Positions 32,901 through 41,468 of a stretch of 64,000 nucleotides of DNA are shown in pieces. The notes beneath the pieces were generated by a model that saw nothing but the letters and a program-made list of their open reading frames with translations, did no database searches and was not told the origin of the DNA. Position 1 is the stretch's first letter. Every line of letters begins with the position of its first letter. The stretch comes from CALMFG01 sp963666035 (lineage in GTDB: Bacteria; Bacillota; Clostridia; Christensenellales; CALMFG01), in the NCBI GenBank assembly GCA_963666035.2, contig CAXXJI010000008.1:51782-115781 (forward strand), read 5' to 3'. The translations under genes and the position numbers were made by a program.

Positions 32901-33764
32901 TTATTTTAACATATTTTTGAGCGTAATATCAGGGTGATGATACTTGATGTTTTCTTTTCGGCTCCAATGCTGCACCGCGCCTGCCGGGCACCATTCGTCA
33001 CAGGCAAAGCACATCTCGCAAGCATGCTGAAAAACAGGCGTTTTCGCAGTGATTTTGATATTTTCCGCCGGACAAACTTTTGCGCAGATGCCGCATCCCG
33101 TACATTGGTCATTGACCGCGATACTTTTGTCGGTTAGGGGAATCAGTTCATAAACGCTTAAAGACAAATCATCGGTCTGCGCTTTCTCCCGCAGGGCGTT
33201 CATAGCCAGCGGGCCGATCGCCTTGAAAACCGGTTTCATCAGCCAGAGAAAAATGGTTTTTAAAATGGGGAAACGGGTTTTGCTGTTGCAGTCAAGCTGA
33301 CGGCAGATTTTTTCTATTTTGCGCTTGCTTTTGTTGATGATTTTGCCGCTGTGTTTTTGAATTGGAATCGGGATATGGTCGTAATCGAGATTATTCATGG
33401 GCAGACGCACCGAGTAAGACGCGCGGCAATGCCCGCCGGCAGATTTAACCGCTTTTTCAAATGCCTGCAGTGCGGGCAGGGCATTAACACTGCGGTATCC
33501 ACCGCAGGTGCATACCGCAAAAATACGGTTCTGATCCGATAGTTCAAGCGCTTGAATAAACCGAAGCACGATGCTGGGAAGTCCGGCGATAGGAGCAAGA
33601 TAGGCGGGAAAGACGATACCGATACGGTCGGCATCACAATTCGTTTTTTTGGCGCGCATCGCTTCGGGTATGGATATCAAACCGGCATCCAGATGCTTTG
33701 CGATTTTTTGGGCGACAGCCAGCGAGTTGCCGGTGCCTGAGAAGTAGAATATCGCGGTTGACAA
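32901..33764 (-). CDS. EFR1-type flavodoxin-ferredoxin fusion protein
   Basis: A 287-residue protein. The N-terminal flavodoxin-like domain starts IFYFSGTGNSLAVAQ, the FMN phosphate loop. The C-terminus has two 4Fe-4S motifs, CTGCGICAKVCP and CEMCFACDEWCP. This architecture is EFR1, common in anaerobic Firmicutes, and suggests low-potential electron transfer. The start is TTG after AAGGAATA. Confidence 0.92.
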   Translation of the reverse strand: MSTAIFYFSGTGNSLAVAQKIAKHLDAGLISIPEAMRAKKTNCDADRIGIVFPAYLAPIAGLPSIVLRFIQALELSDQNRIFAVCTCGGYRSVNALPALQAFEKAVKSAGGHCRASYSVRLPMNNLDYDHIPIPIQKHSGKIINKSKRKIEKICRQLDCNSKTRFPILKTIFLWLMKPVFKAIGPLAMNALREKAQTDDLSLSVYELIPLTDKSIAVNDQCTGCGICAKVCPAENIKITAKTPVFQHACEMCFACDEWCPAGAVQHWSRKENIKYHHPDITLKNMLK

Positions 33765-33822
33765 ACGTTTATATTCCTTTTACTTTGCATTGAATTAAAT
33801 ATCTATAAATAAATTATACCAC

Positions 33823-33850
33823 AAAAAAAAGAAACCGATTTTGGTTTCTT
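33823..33850 (-). terminator. Terminator of the diguanylate cyclase gene
   Basis: On the minus strand AAGAAACC and GGTTTCTT form an eight-pair stem with a six-base loop followed by eight T. Confidence 0.85.
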
Positions 33851-33880
33851 ACAGCCATATCGAATTCGGATTGTTAAATA

Positions 33881-35035
33881 TCAGTAAACCTGAATGGTAT
33901 TACGCGTCTGTTTAGCAATATAAAGCGCCTTGTCCGCGGAGATGAAAAGCTCTGCGGCGCTCATCGTAGAAGCACAGGATGCCAAACCGAAAGAAACCGT
34001 ATGCTTTATTTCTGGATGGTCGTCAATGGCGATGTTTTTAATACCTTTTTGCACTTGCTTGCAGATGGCAACGGCTTTTTTTATATTAGTATTCTTAAAG
34101 ATCAGGCAGAATTCATCACCACCATAGCGATAAACATCTTCGCCGCACTGATCATTGAGAATTTTCGCGAATTGATTGAGATACTGATCACCAATATGAT
34201 GGCCGTACTGATCGTTAATCGCTTTAAAATGATCAATATCCGCAATTGCAAATACACACGTTGATTGATGTTCGCCCTGTTCTAAATCGATCATTGTTTC
34301 GTGCAGGGCCTGACGACTGAGCACTCCGGTGAGTTCGTCAAATTTCAGCTTGCGTTTTAAAAGCTGACGGTCAAGCTCTTTTTGGACGATAACTTCGTTT
34401 TTCCTACGGTTGTATAGAATTTCAACCAGACTGACGGCAAAAACTGCGAGCAGGATAAAGACGGAGATCAAAAATTCGCCCAGCCGTTGTGCACTGTCAA
34501 ATACGCTGACTTTATCGAGATCCCATACAATGAATAATTCAGAAAAAGTCATACTCAGAAGACTGGCCAAAGCGGTGAGGGCGGTCAGAATATAGTTGGT
34601 GTAAATGGTGGTCAGCATGATGGCAAAAATGAAAAATATAAAAGTAGCGGCAAAGACGTTATGCGCGGTAAACAGGATGGCAGCGATGAGTACGAAAATG
34701 TGAGAAACCGCATAGATTTTCTTTTCCTGCGAAAGACGTTTGGAGCGCACAATCAGCGCACCGGTGATGATGCTAAGGAAGTTCAAACCGCTCGGGGCGA
34801 TGATAAATTTTAAAACATAGCGTTCAAATGTTGTTGTTACGACATCGGTGTTCATCAGGACAAATGCCATCAGGCATTCGGTCAAGAACACGAAAATAAC
34901 CAGTCCGACCATGATTCTGAAATGCAGATGTAGCCAATCATTATCGATCCGGCGATGCTCGTTTTTAATCTTATCGATTAAGACATCGCGGTTATCCGAT
35001 AATATCGGTTCATTGCTAAACAAAATGAAACTCAC
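33881..35035 (-). CDS. Membrane diguanylate cyclase (GGDEF)
   Basis: A 384-residue protein with about six TM helices (residues 42-205) and a C-terminal GGDEF domain. The active-site motif is intact (YRYGGDEFCLIF) and the metal-binding Asp is in FAIADIDHFK. It should make cyclic di-GMP from GTP in response to a membrane signal. No EAL domain is attached. The GTG start lies only three bases after GGAGGGG, so an internal TTG is possible. Confidence 0.92.
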   Translation of the reverse strand: MSFILFSNEPILSDNRDVLIDKIKNEHRRIDNDWLHLHFRIMVGLVIFVFLTECLMAFVLMNTDVVTTTFERYVLKFIIAPSGLNFLSIITGALIVRSKRLSQEKKIYAVSHIFVLIAAILFTAHNVFAATFIFFIFAIMLTTIYTNYILTALTALASLLSMTFSELFIVWDLDKVSVFDSAQRLGEFLISVFILLAVFAVSLVEILYNRRKNEVIVQKELDRQLLKRKLKFDELTGVLSRQALHETMIDLEQGEHQSTCVFAIADIDHFKAINDQYGHHIGDQYLNQFAKILNDQCGEDVYRYGGDEFCLIFKNTNIKKAVAICKQVQKGIKNIAIDDHPEIKHTVSFGLASCASTMSAAELFISADKALYIAKQTRNTIQVY

Positions 35036-35228
35036 ATGCCCCTCCGAAAGCTATCATGTATTGGTTTATTTGCTATTATACAATATTTTAATGGAATGAG
35101 ATATATCAAATCATAAAAAAGTTAGAAATACTAACAAAATAATCTAAATTGAAGAGCTATTAAGCCCAAAAATTTTAGGTATTGAAAACGAAAGAGTTTG
35201 CAAAGGGTGATTTATGTGAAAAAAAGGG

Positions 35229-35828
35229 CTAAGATTGATAATGGCTTAAAAAGACATTGACCAGCTCTGAAATCATTGCATCTGCATCGCCGAGACTTTG
35301 GCCGTTGGAAAAAAGCGCAGGCCAATTGAGAACGCCTTCGACCATACCGTAAAAGATACGTGCGGTTTTCTGCTCCGAATCAAATTTCAGCTTCCTATCT
35401 GCCCTGGCGGCGCTCAGCCATTGCGATAGATTCGCATAAGAAGAGGCGAATCCAGACCGTATTTTGATGGAGAAGGAAATGTCCATGATAAAGACCGAAG
35501 TTAAGAGCCGGGAAAGATCGCGCCTTTTAGGGTCGTCGATTAAATACATTTCGGCTTTTGCAAAAGCGCTCAGCTGATCGGCCAAAGGCACATTCGGCTG
35601 ATAGGGGATGTCTTTGACGGCCTGCTGCGCGGTGAGAAAGTCGGATATCATCTCCTGGAACAGGTTTTCTTTGCTTTGAAAATGGTTGTAGATGGTATTT
35701 TTTGAAACTCCGGCAGTCTCAGCGATTTTATCCATGCTGGCTTCTTTGTAGCCCATTTCGGTGAAAACCGCAACTGCGCCGTCTAAAATCGCCTGTCTTT
35801 TTTTGCTGGTATCCCGTGTTTTTCTCAT
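35229..35828 (-). CDS. TetR family repressor
   Basis: A 199-residue repressor. The helix-turn-helix is at residues about 28-50 (DKIAETAGVSKNTIYNHF). The C-terminal ligand-binding domain is divergent. It is transcribed away from the DUF4386 gene, and two identical palindromes lie between them, so it very likely represses both itself and that gene. Confidence 0.92.
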   Translation of the reverse strand: MRKTRDTSKKRQAILDGAVAVFTEMGYKEASMDKIAETAGVSKNTIYNHFQSKENLFQEMISDFLTAQQAVKDIPYQPNVPLADQLSAFAKAEMYLIDDPKRRDLSRLLTSVFIMDISFSIKIRSGFASSYANLSQWLSAARADRKLKFDSEQKTARIFYGMVEGVLNWPALFSNGQSLGDADAMISELVNVFLSHYQS

Positions 35829-35860
35829 CCGGTGTACTCCTGTGTGCTGATATTAATTAA

Positions 35861-35875
35861 ACTATACCGTATAGT
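35861..35875. promoter_or_regulatory. TetR operator, copy 1
   Basis: ACTATACCGTATAGT, a perfect 7-1-7 palindrome. It is placed closer to the tetR gene, within the region of its promoter. Confidence 0.8.
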
Positions 35876-35886
35876 ACAAATAAGTA

Positions 35887-35915
35887 TTGACCTCTGCTTA
35901 ACTATACCGTATAGT
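35887..35915 (+). promoter_or_regulatory. Promoter of the DUF4386 gene
   Basis: TTGACC, 17-base spacer and TATAGT. The -10 box lies inside operator copy 2, so repressor binding would block RNA polymerase. Confidence 0.7.
35901..35915. promoter_or_regulatory. TetR operator, copy 2
   Basis: The same 15-base palindrome as copy 1, starting exactly 40 bases further on, and covering the -10 box of the DUF4386 promoter. Confidence 0.8.
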
Positions 35916-35978
35916 ATAGTTAATAATCAATGATATTGCAAGTTTATACCCCGCGAACCGGGAAGGAGAATTTTTGAT

Positions 35979-36647
35979 ATGACGATACAAAAGAACTGGG
36001 CGACACGACTGTTAGGCATCGCGTTTTTATGGCAGGCAGCGACGTCGCTGATCAGCAACGCGGTTTTTGCCGATCCTTTGATGGCGGAAGGAAACATGGC
36101 GCAGACGATGCTCAATTTGGCGGCAAACGCCGGCCATGTGCATATTGCCGTCTTGATGGAGACCATGACTGCCGTCGGCATCATTTTACTCGGCACCATG
36201 CTGTACCACTTTTTAAAAAGCACCAATGAGCCGATTGCGCGCTTTGGCTTTGCCATGTACGTTTTCGAAGCGGTTGTGCTTTTTGCAAAACAAATTCTGT
36301 TGTTGATGGTGTTTAAAACCGGACAGATGTATATGGCAACCGGCGGCGCCGAGCTGCTGCCACTGGGCGAAGTGTTTGGTTTCGCCAAAACCTACGCGGG
36401 CCAGCTGAATATGTTGATTTTCGGCCTGGGTGCCATCGCTTTCTATTCTCTGCTGGTCAAGAGCCGAATCATCCCGCGCTGGATGTCTATCTACGGCCTG
36501 GCAACCGTGCCGCTGATTTTGATATTTGTTCCGCTGATGAACTACGGTGTTGAAGTGCCGTTCTGGGTACTGGCGCCGTATGTGCCGTTTGAGTTTGTGA
36601 CGGGGACTGTGATTTTGGTAAGGGGTATAAAGAGGACAATTTTATAG
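35979..36647 (+). CDS. DUF4386 membrane protein
   Basis: A 222-residue protein with about six TM helices and the DUF4386 pattern (RLLGIAFLWQAATSL, RFGFAMYVFEAVVL, LMVFKTGQMYMAT). Members are often next to TetR regulators; function unknown. GGGAAGGAG lies about ten bases before the ATG. Probably derepressed when the TetR protein binds its ligand. Confidence 0.85.
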   Translation: MTIQKNWATRLLGIAFLWQAATSLISNAVFADPLMAEGNMAQTMLNLAANAGHVHIAVLMETMTAVGIILLGTMLYHFLKSTNEPIARFGFAMYVFEAVVLFAKQILLLMVFKTGQMYMATGGAELLPLGEVFGFAKTYAGQLNMLIFGLGAIAFYSLLVKSRIIPRWMSIYGLATVPLILIFVPLMNYGVEVPFWVLAPYVPFEFVTGTVILVRGIKRTIL

Positions 36648-36652
36648 TATTA

Positions 36653-36687
36653 AAAAGGATTGCCATGGGTTGATTCGTGGCAATCCT
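36653..36687 (+). terminator. Hairpin after the DUF4386 gene
   Basis: AAGGATTGCCA and TGGCAATCCTT form an 11-pair stem with a 13-base loop. Only a short T run follows, so its strength as a terminator is uncertain. Confidence 0.6.
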
Positions 36688-36729
36688 TTAAATCGAATAA
36701 CTCTTTATCATATGTGCACAATTTTAGAA

Positions 36730-37039
36730 TTAGTATAGGAGAGTTGCTTCATTAATCAAATCATCTAAATTATTGTGGAGAATCTGATGTAATAAGTAAG
36801 TGTTGACGTAATTGAACAAATTCAACTCTTCAGGGCTCATTAGTGTTTGATGCGGTAGAGAGGTAATAATCATACTATCGAATGAACCATCTAAATGGAT
36901 TTTCGCAGTATCAAGCTTGTATACAATTGATTTCTCTCCATTTTCTGTTTCACCATATGCATATTTGATCTGGGTTGTATTACAGGAAATTTTTTTTATA
37001 TAAAAGTTTTCATCTGAACTATATGTCCTTTCGGAGCAT
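36730..37039 (-). pseudogene. Frameshifted small gene downstream of the sirtuin
   Basis: On the minus strand an ATG after AAGGATAG gives only six codons, but the neighbouring frame is open for about 100 codons to a TAA and has no start of its own. The total length is one base more than a multiple of three, as expected from one indel near the start. The predicted sequence (IKYAYGETENGEKSIVYKLD, LSPEELNLFNYV-like segment MSPEELNLFNYVNTYLLHQI) looks protein-like. It lies about 30 bases after the sirtuin stop. Family unknown. Confidence 0.55.
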
Positions 37040-37069
37040 TATAATTTCTATCCTTACAATTAGTTCTGC

Positions 37070-37807
37070 CTATACGCAATTTGGTATCGACGAATCAATC
37101 GCCCTTAGCGTCTCACCAATACTCGCATGAATCTCAATGCAGTTTGGGGCTCCTGTAAAGGGCGTTGGTGTCTGGTTGATGATGACGATCGGCTTTTGCT
37201 GGTATTGCGTAAACAGCTGTGGGATGGCGGCCACCGGGAAAACGGTCAGCGATGTGCCCAGCACCAGTAAAAGATCGCCGGTCTCAATCAGTGGGTATAC
37301 TTCGTCCATCCTGTCCACGCTTTCTTCATACAGCACCACGTCCGGCTTAATCAGTCCGCCGCAAGCACAAAGACAGCCTTTTTCCAATACATCCTGTTCG
37401 GGGTGATTCTTGCCGCATGCCTGGCAGGTGCAGGTTTTGATGGAACCGTGGATTTCGATGATGTTTTTGGACCCCGCATCGGCATGCAACTCATCAATGT
37501 TTTGGGTTACAATGGTCAGGTTTTTCGTCTGTCCCCATTTGGCCAGAATGGTATGCCCGATATTTGGCTGGATATCAGTATAGTTCAAATGGAGGGAGAT
37601 GTACTTCCAAAACATGTCGGGATGGGCAAAAAAGAAACTGCGTGATAGGACAGTTTCGGGTCTGTAGCCCGCAAAATCTTTGGTATATAGGCCGGTATCC
37701 GACCGAAAATCCGGCACACCCGATTCGGTGGACATACCCGCGCCGGTGAGGCAAAGGATTTGATCGGCGTTTCGGATCAAGTTGGCACATTCTGCGATAC
37801 GTTCCAT
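37070..37807 (-). CDS. NAD-dependent protein deacetylase (sirtuin)
   Basis: A 245-residue Sir2-family enzyme. It contains the NAD-binding GAGMSTESGVPDFRS, the TQNIDELH motif, the catalytic HGS, a zinc site with CQAC and CLCACGG, and LVLGTSLTVFPVA. It removes acetyl (or other acyl) groups from lysines. Length and motif order are normal. Confidence 0.94.
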   Translation of the reverse strand: MERIAECANLIRNADQILCLTGAGMSTESGVPDFRSDTGLYTKDFAGYRPETVLSRSFFFAHPDMFWKYISLHLNYTDIQPNIGHTILAKWGQTKNLTIVTQNIDELHADAGSKNIIEIHGSIKTCTCQACGKNHPEQDVLEKGCLCACGGLIKPDVVLYEESVDRMDEVYPLIETGDLLLVLGTSLTVFPVAAIPQLFTQYQQKPIVIINQTPTPFTGAPNCIEIHASIGETLRAIDSSIPNCV

Positions 37808-37858
37808 AAGGCTTCCTTTTCGGTTGCAATATTGTTATGTTGATAGCATGCTGAGGCG

Positions 37859-38746
37859 CTATTCCATTGTCGGCAGAAGTCCCTGAAGGTCTTCCTTAGT
37901 ATAGTATACATATTGACCATACGGATTAATAATTAGGCCATCAACATTATCAGTAGATGCGAGAAGCTCACACATCTCTTTAAATGTTACAATTAATGTT
38001 TGCTGGCCTTCAGTTTTCTGCCATTTACCTAGCTCAGCCCAGTCGGAGAAAATGAAATAGTAGTGATCTTTCTCCGACATTTTTAGTTTGGGCAACCCAA
38101 TCTTTGTGCCTTGCGTCAGCGTAACATTGCCGAACTTATCAGTTCTTTTAGGTTCGGGGGATATAGTCGCTGGCAGAAGGAATCGGGCGGATAAAAGACA
38201 TTCATATGTACGCTTTTGGGTTTCATTCGTTCCGCCCTTATACATAGCTTCAATTGCACTAACAAGCGCTGGGTTGGAAATCGCTTTGTTGGTTTCTTGT
38301 TTTTCCATATAGACCATGCTTAAATCATCTGACAATTTTTCTTCTTTAAACTTTTGGTATCCCAGCCGTTCGTACAGCGCAATATTGCGCACGCTTTTGT
38401 TGCTGGTAAAAAGCTCGTATCGAAGATACTGCGGGTATTTCTCTTCAATCGCTTTAAGAAGCTGAGTACCGATGCCTTTCCCCTGATGGGAAGGGTGCAC
38501 AATCAGCCTGCCGATATAGACGGTGTTTCTGTCCGCATAGGCTCTAATCGAGCCGATGATTTTGCCGTTATTAACCGCTTTTAGCATAATGCCTTTCTCA
38601 AAATCCTGAATGATGCCTTCGGGCGTTTGGGTTAACGGTGGAATTTTTAGGTCGCCCACCAACTTGGCTTCACTCTGGTAGGCGAGGTATTGTAGCGCGA
38701 GAATTTTCTTTAAGTCAGCTTTTTCAGCAAGTTGTATTTTTGTCAT
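37859..38746 (-). CDS. GNAT acetyltransferase fused to an SseB-like domain
   Basis: A 295-residue two-domain protein. Residues 1-150 form a GNAT domain with VHPSHQGKGIGTQLLKAIE as the CoA motif. Residues about 160-295 resemble the SseB N-terminal domain (YECLLSARFLLPATI, FSDWAELGKW, GLIINPYGQYVYYTKEDL). The fusion is uncommon. The SseB part probably directs binding to a partner or substrate, but its function is unknown. Confidence 0.82.
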   Translation of the reverse strand: MTKIQLAEKADLKKILALQYLAYQSEAKLVGDLKIPPLTQTPEGIIQDFEKGIMLKAVNNGKIIGSIRAYADRNTVYIGRLIVHPSHQGKGIGTQLLKAIEEKYPQYLRYELFTSNKSVRNIALYERLGYQKFKEEKLSDDLSMVYMEKQETNKAISNPALVSAIEAMYKGGTNETQKRTYECLLSARFLLPATISPEPKRTDKFGNVTLTQGTKIGLPKLKMSEKDHYYFIFSDWAELGKWQKTEGQQTLIVTFKEMCELLASTDNVDGLIINPYGQYVYYTKEDLQGLLPTME

Positions 38747-38762
38747 TTATCAGTTCTCCAAA

Positions 38763-39113
38763 TTAGAATATTCGTCGCAGTTCAATCTCACCTTCACCAA
38801 ATCCCTGCGGGTCAGGCATCTTTTTGGCCCAGGCCACGGCTTCGTCCCATGATGCAACATCGATCAGAATAAAACCGGCAACGATGCTCCCCGGATTCTC
38901 AAAGGGCCCGTATGTAATCTCTGGTTCTCCGCCTGCATCAGGAAAGGAAATCCGAAGTCCATCCACACTGGGTCGCAGGCCTTTGGCCATCACGCGCACA
39001 CCCGCTTCAATGAGTGCTTGGTTAAAAGACGTCATCGCGTCGATCAACTCAGGACTTGGCAGATTGCCCGCCTCTGAGTTTTTTGATGCTTTTACAATCA
39101 ACATACACAGCAT
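38763..39113 (-). CDS. YCII-related protein
   Basis: A 116-residue protein of the YCII/DGPF family (MLIVKASKNSEAG, GGEPEITYGPFENPGSIVAGF, WAKKMPDPQGFGEGEIELR). Family members are small dimeric proteins of unclear function, sometimes near sigma factors. The ATG follows AAGGGAG. Confidence 0.88.
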   Translation of the reverse strand: MLCMLIVKASKNSEAGNLPSPELIDAMTSFNQALIEAGVRVMAKGLRPSVDGLRISFPDAGGEPEITYGPFENPGSIVAGFILIDVASWDEAVAWAKKMPDPQGFGEGEIELRRIF

Positions 39114-39125
39114 GACTTTTCTCCC

Positions 39126-39317
39126 TTAAATAAGTCCGTTGCTTTTTAAGCAAAACCAGATATTGATGACGAGTGCAATGCAGGTGACCAAAATGGTTCC
39201 AATAATAATCGGCCAGGTGATGGGGATTTTTCGCTTTTTTATGATATAAAGAATAATGCCGTCATTCAGCGCAACCACCAAAACACTGCGCAAAATCAGT
39301 TGAACTAAAATGTTCAT
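39126..39317 (-). CDS. Small two-TM membrane protein
   Basis: A 63-residue frame with two hydrophobic helices (about 3-24 and 33-55) separated by a basic loop. The ribosome binding site is poor. It lies 12 bases before the YCII gene on the same strand. No family recognised. Confidence 0.45.
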   Translation of the reverse strand: MNILVQLILRSVLVVALNDGIILYIIKKRKIPITWPIIIGTILVTCIALVINIWFCLKSNGLI

Positions 39318-39409
39318 TTTTTTAAACCGCTTTTTGAGAACAAATATTTTTTAATCATACTATATTTTAACTTTTAGAGGTCTTTTCCTCTTGTAATGAA
39401 TTATTTTTA

Positions 39410-40195
39410 TTATGATGATGGTTCCCAGTTACTTTCAGTATATAGAGATGATTTTCCAATATAATTAATCTTGTATCGTCTACAGAAAAATTTTACAGTA
39501 CTATCAACCCAATCTGGAGCAAAAGGCGTAAGCATAACAGATTCTATAAAGTTATTAATATGACCATAAGAGAAATCCTTGGTTTTATTTTTTAGGTTTA
39601 GATTCATATCCTCTACAGCAAAATCAACAAAACTTTCTATGTTCTCGAGGTCAATTGATTCTCTAAATTTGGAATCTTTACTATATAAAGCCATAAAACT
39701 TTTTGCTTTGTTCTTAAAGTCTGCTTCATTCTTGTATTTGTAATGATTAATGAGTCTTACCTCATTTTCATGAACAAATGCATCTCGTTTGATTGAGGCG
39801 GCTTCATAAATATCAATCGAATTAAAATTAATACTATCAAGACTATCTACATATTTAACATCCTTTAGAACAATATCGTTTAAACTTTCTATATTCGATT
39901 CATCTATCTCAATTCTAACCGCAGAATCATTATGGGAATATATGCGCCATAATGCATCGCTTTCTGGGAGCCTAGTCCATGATTGACAGTAGAACTGAAA
40001 TGTAAGGATAAATTTCGCAAGTTTATCAATGCTTTTGTAAGTATTATTAGAAGTTAGAGCAAATCTATTCAACGCTTCCATCTCATAGGGGTCAGCCCAT
40101 ACACTTGGATGAACAAATGTTAAAGATTTTTTCAAAATCATATAAACAAAAGCTTCAAAGCTTATAAATCGATACAGTTTTCCCAAAAATAACAA
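39410..40195 (-). CDS. DUF2971 protein
   Basis: A 261-residue protein with the DUF2971 pattern. LYRFISFEAFVYMILKKSLTF and VHPSVWADPYE at the N-terminus are followed by FYCQSWTRLPESDALWRIYS. The function of the family is not established; members often occur in variable regions. The gene is more AT-rich than its neighbours, suggesting acquisition. GAGGGAG touches the TTG used here, and a second TTG three codons later has better spacing. Confidence 0.75.
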   Translation of the reverse strand: MLFLGKLYRFISFEAFVYMILKKSLTFVHPSVWADPYEMEALNRFALTSNNTYKSIDKLAKFILTFQFYCQSWTRLPESDALWRIYSHNDSAVRIEIDESNIESLNDIVLKDVKYVDSLDSINFNSIDIYEAASIKRDAFVHENEVRLINHYKYKNEADFKNKAKSFMALYSKDSKFRESIDLENIESFVDFAVEDMNLNLKNKTKDFSYGHINNFIESVMLTPFAPDWVDSTVKFFCRRYKINYIGKSSLYTESNWEPSS

Positions 40196-40211
40196 CTCCC
40201 TCAGAATTAAT

Positions 40212-40598
40212 CTAGCTTATCTTCACCTTGCTTAAATTTTCTTTCACTCGAAATTCAACGATGCGTTTAATCAAGTCCAGCGGCATCGACTCATGGATTG
40301 GAAACTGAACCGCGCCTTTTGAGCTTTTATAACCGGCTAATTTCTCTGCAAAGGCAGTAATGCCCGAAGGTGTAGGATAGAACCCGATATGGTTTTTGTA
40401 GGCGGCAAAATGTACCAGATTGCCGTTGAGATAGAATGTCGGCATCTGATAGCTGATTTTTTCGCTGGCGTCGGGCGCGGCGTCTTTAATCGTTTGTCGT
40501 ATCTGCTTTAAGAGTTCCTGAACATCACTGGGGAACTTCGTAATATATTCATCAATTGCGGCAGAGGTTTTTTCTTCGTTTTGATCTGAATTCTTCAT
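40212..40598 (-). CDS. DUF1801/YdhG family protein
   Basis: A 128-residue protein with IDEYITKFPSDVQELLKQIR, EKISYQMPTFYLNG and NHIGFYPTPSGI, characteristic of the DUF1801 family (which includes iron-chaperone-like Fra proteins). Function in this host is unknown. Confidence 0.88.
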   Translation of the reverse strand: MKNSDQNEEKTSAAIDEYITKFPSDVQELLKQIRQTIKDAAPDASEKISYQMPTFYLNGNLVHFAAYKNHIGFYPTPSGITAFAEKLAGYKSSKGAVQFPIHESMPLDLIKRIVEFRVKENLSKVKIS

Positions 40599-40652
40599 GT
40601 GTTTTGACCTATCCTTTCTATTCTTTGTTCTTAAGGTATCGTTTCTATGTGG

Positions 40653-40940
40653 CTAATTTGCAGTTAATTTTTCTATCCCGTAATAAAGACAATGCCGGAT
40701 TTCACCATGATATTCCAACGACTTTTTTTGTTAAGCTTTGTCATCTGTCACTTTTCCATCACGCGTTGACTGGACGGGTTATTTTCGAAAAAACAAGCTT
40801 CGATATAGGTATATCCAATTCTAAACAGTTCGGCAATCACCGCTTGTAACGCTTCTGTTGTATATCCACGCCCCTTATAATCTGGGTGAATAACATACCC
40901 AATTTCGATGGTGCCTTTTTCGATGTGACCATCATTTTTG
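40653..40940 (-). pseudogene. GNAT acetyltransferase remnant
   Basis: The minus strand encodes the second half of a RimJ-type acetyltransferase: IEIGYVIHPDYKGRGYTTEA, IEACFFENNPSSQRVMEK. The N-terminal half is missing. A TGA replaces the codon expected to be Cys after VMEK, and a later frameshift separates the ending EYHGEIRHCLYYGIEK. It cannot make a full enzyme. Confidence 0.8.
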
Positions 40941-40943
40941 GAA

Positions 40944-41014
40944 TTAATCCGTGCTGTTTGTGGTCGTGTTTGATATCAGCACGCATGTCTCGACGTGTGT
41001 GGTCTGTAGAAATA
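40944..41014 (-). pseudogene. Fragment of an RNA uracil methyltransferase 3' end
   Basis: About 23 codons ending FLQTTHVETCVLISNTTTNS match the C-terminus of the intact rlmD-like gene nearby (MFPQTTHVETCVLMAKN). Nothing of the rest is left. It directly abuts the GNAT remnant, so this is a junction of two gene fragments. Confidence 0.7.
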
Positions 41015-41083
41015 TGTTATGGATATAAAACTTCAAAATTCTTTAAAACCCAATTGTTGTCTTTTAAATATATCAAATTAGTA

Positions 41084-41460
41084 TTAAGCCTTAAACTCAT
41101 TAAAAGGTATAATGAATTCTCCATTTTCTCCCACACAAACCTTTCTCAGCACTTTTTCATTTTTAGAGACCCATTCAACAATACTGTGTTTATCTTTAAG
41201 TTTAACTCTGCTATTCAGAAAATCAACCTCAAATGTGTCAAGATAGATTGACGCCACTTTTCCTTTATAATAAATGCATGGAAATGATCTCTCGAGTGTT
41301 TTTTATTGTCTTCATGGAAAATATAGAAACTCAGCCTTGAATCATAGCGAAACAATCGATCTCGTTGTTCAACCGATACAATACCAATAAGGCTACCCCA
41401 AAAGGACGATGCGTGATACTTCATATCAAATATTAAAGGGGTCATTATATCTAATCCCAT
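41084..41460 (-). pseudogene. Frameshifted DUF4160-like gene
   Basis: The first frame gives 81 residues with HSRDHFHAFIIKEK, then leaves the family pattern. A -1 change at about 41265 restores ASIYLDTFEVDFLNS and SIVEWVSKNEKVLRKVC, ending at 41084. Together they resemble a DUF4160-type small protein of about 125 residues. It lies eight bases after rlmD on the same strand. Sequencing error, decay or recoding cannot be told apart here. Confidence 0.6.
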
Positions 41461-41468
41461 AAGAATCC

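Noticed and set aside
40886..41251. 121-codon + strand frame between DUF1801 and rlmD
   Set aside because: It is antisense to three recognisable gene remnants and has no ribosome binding site.
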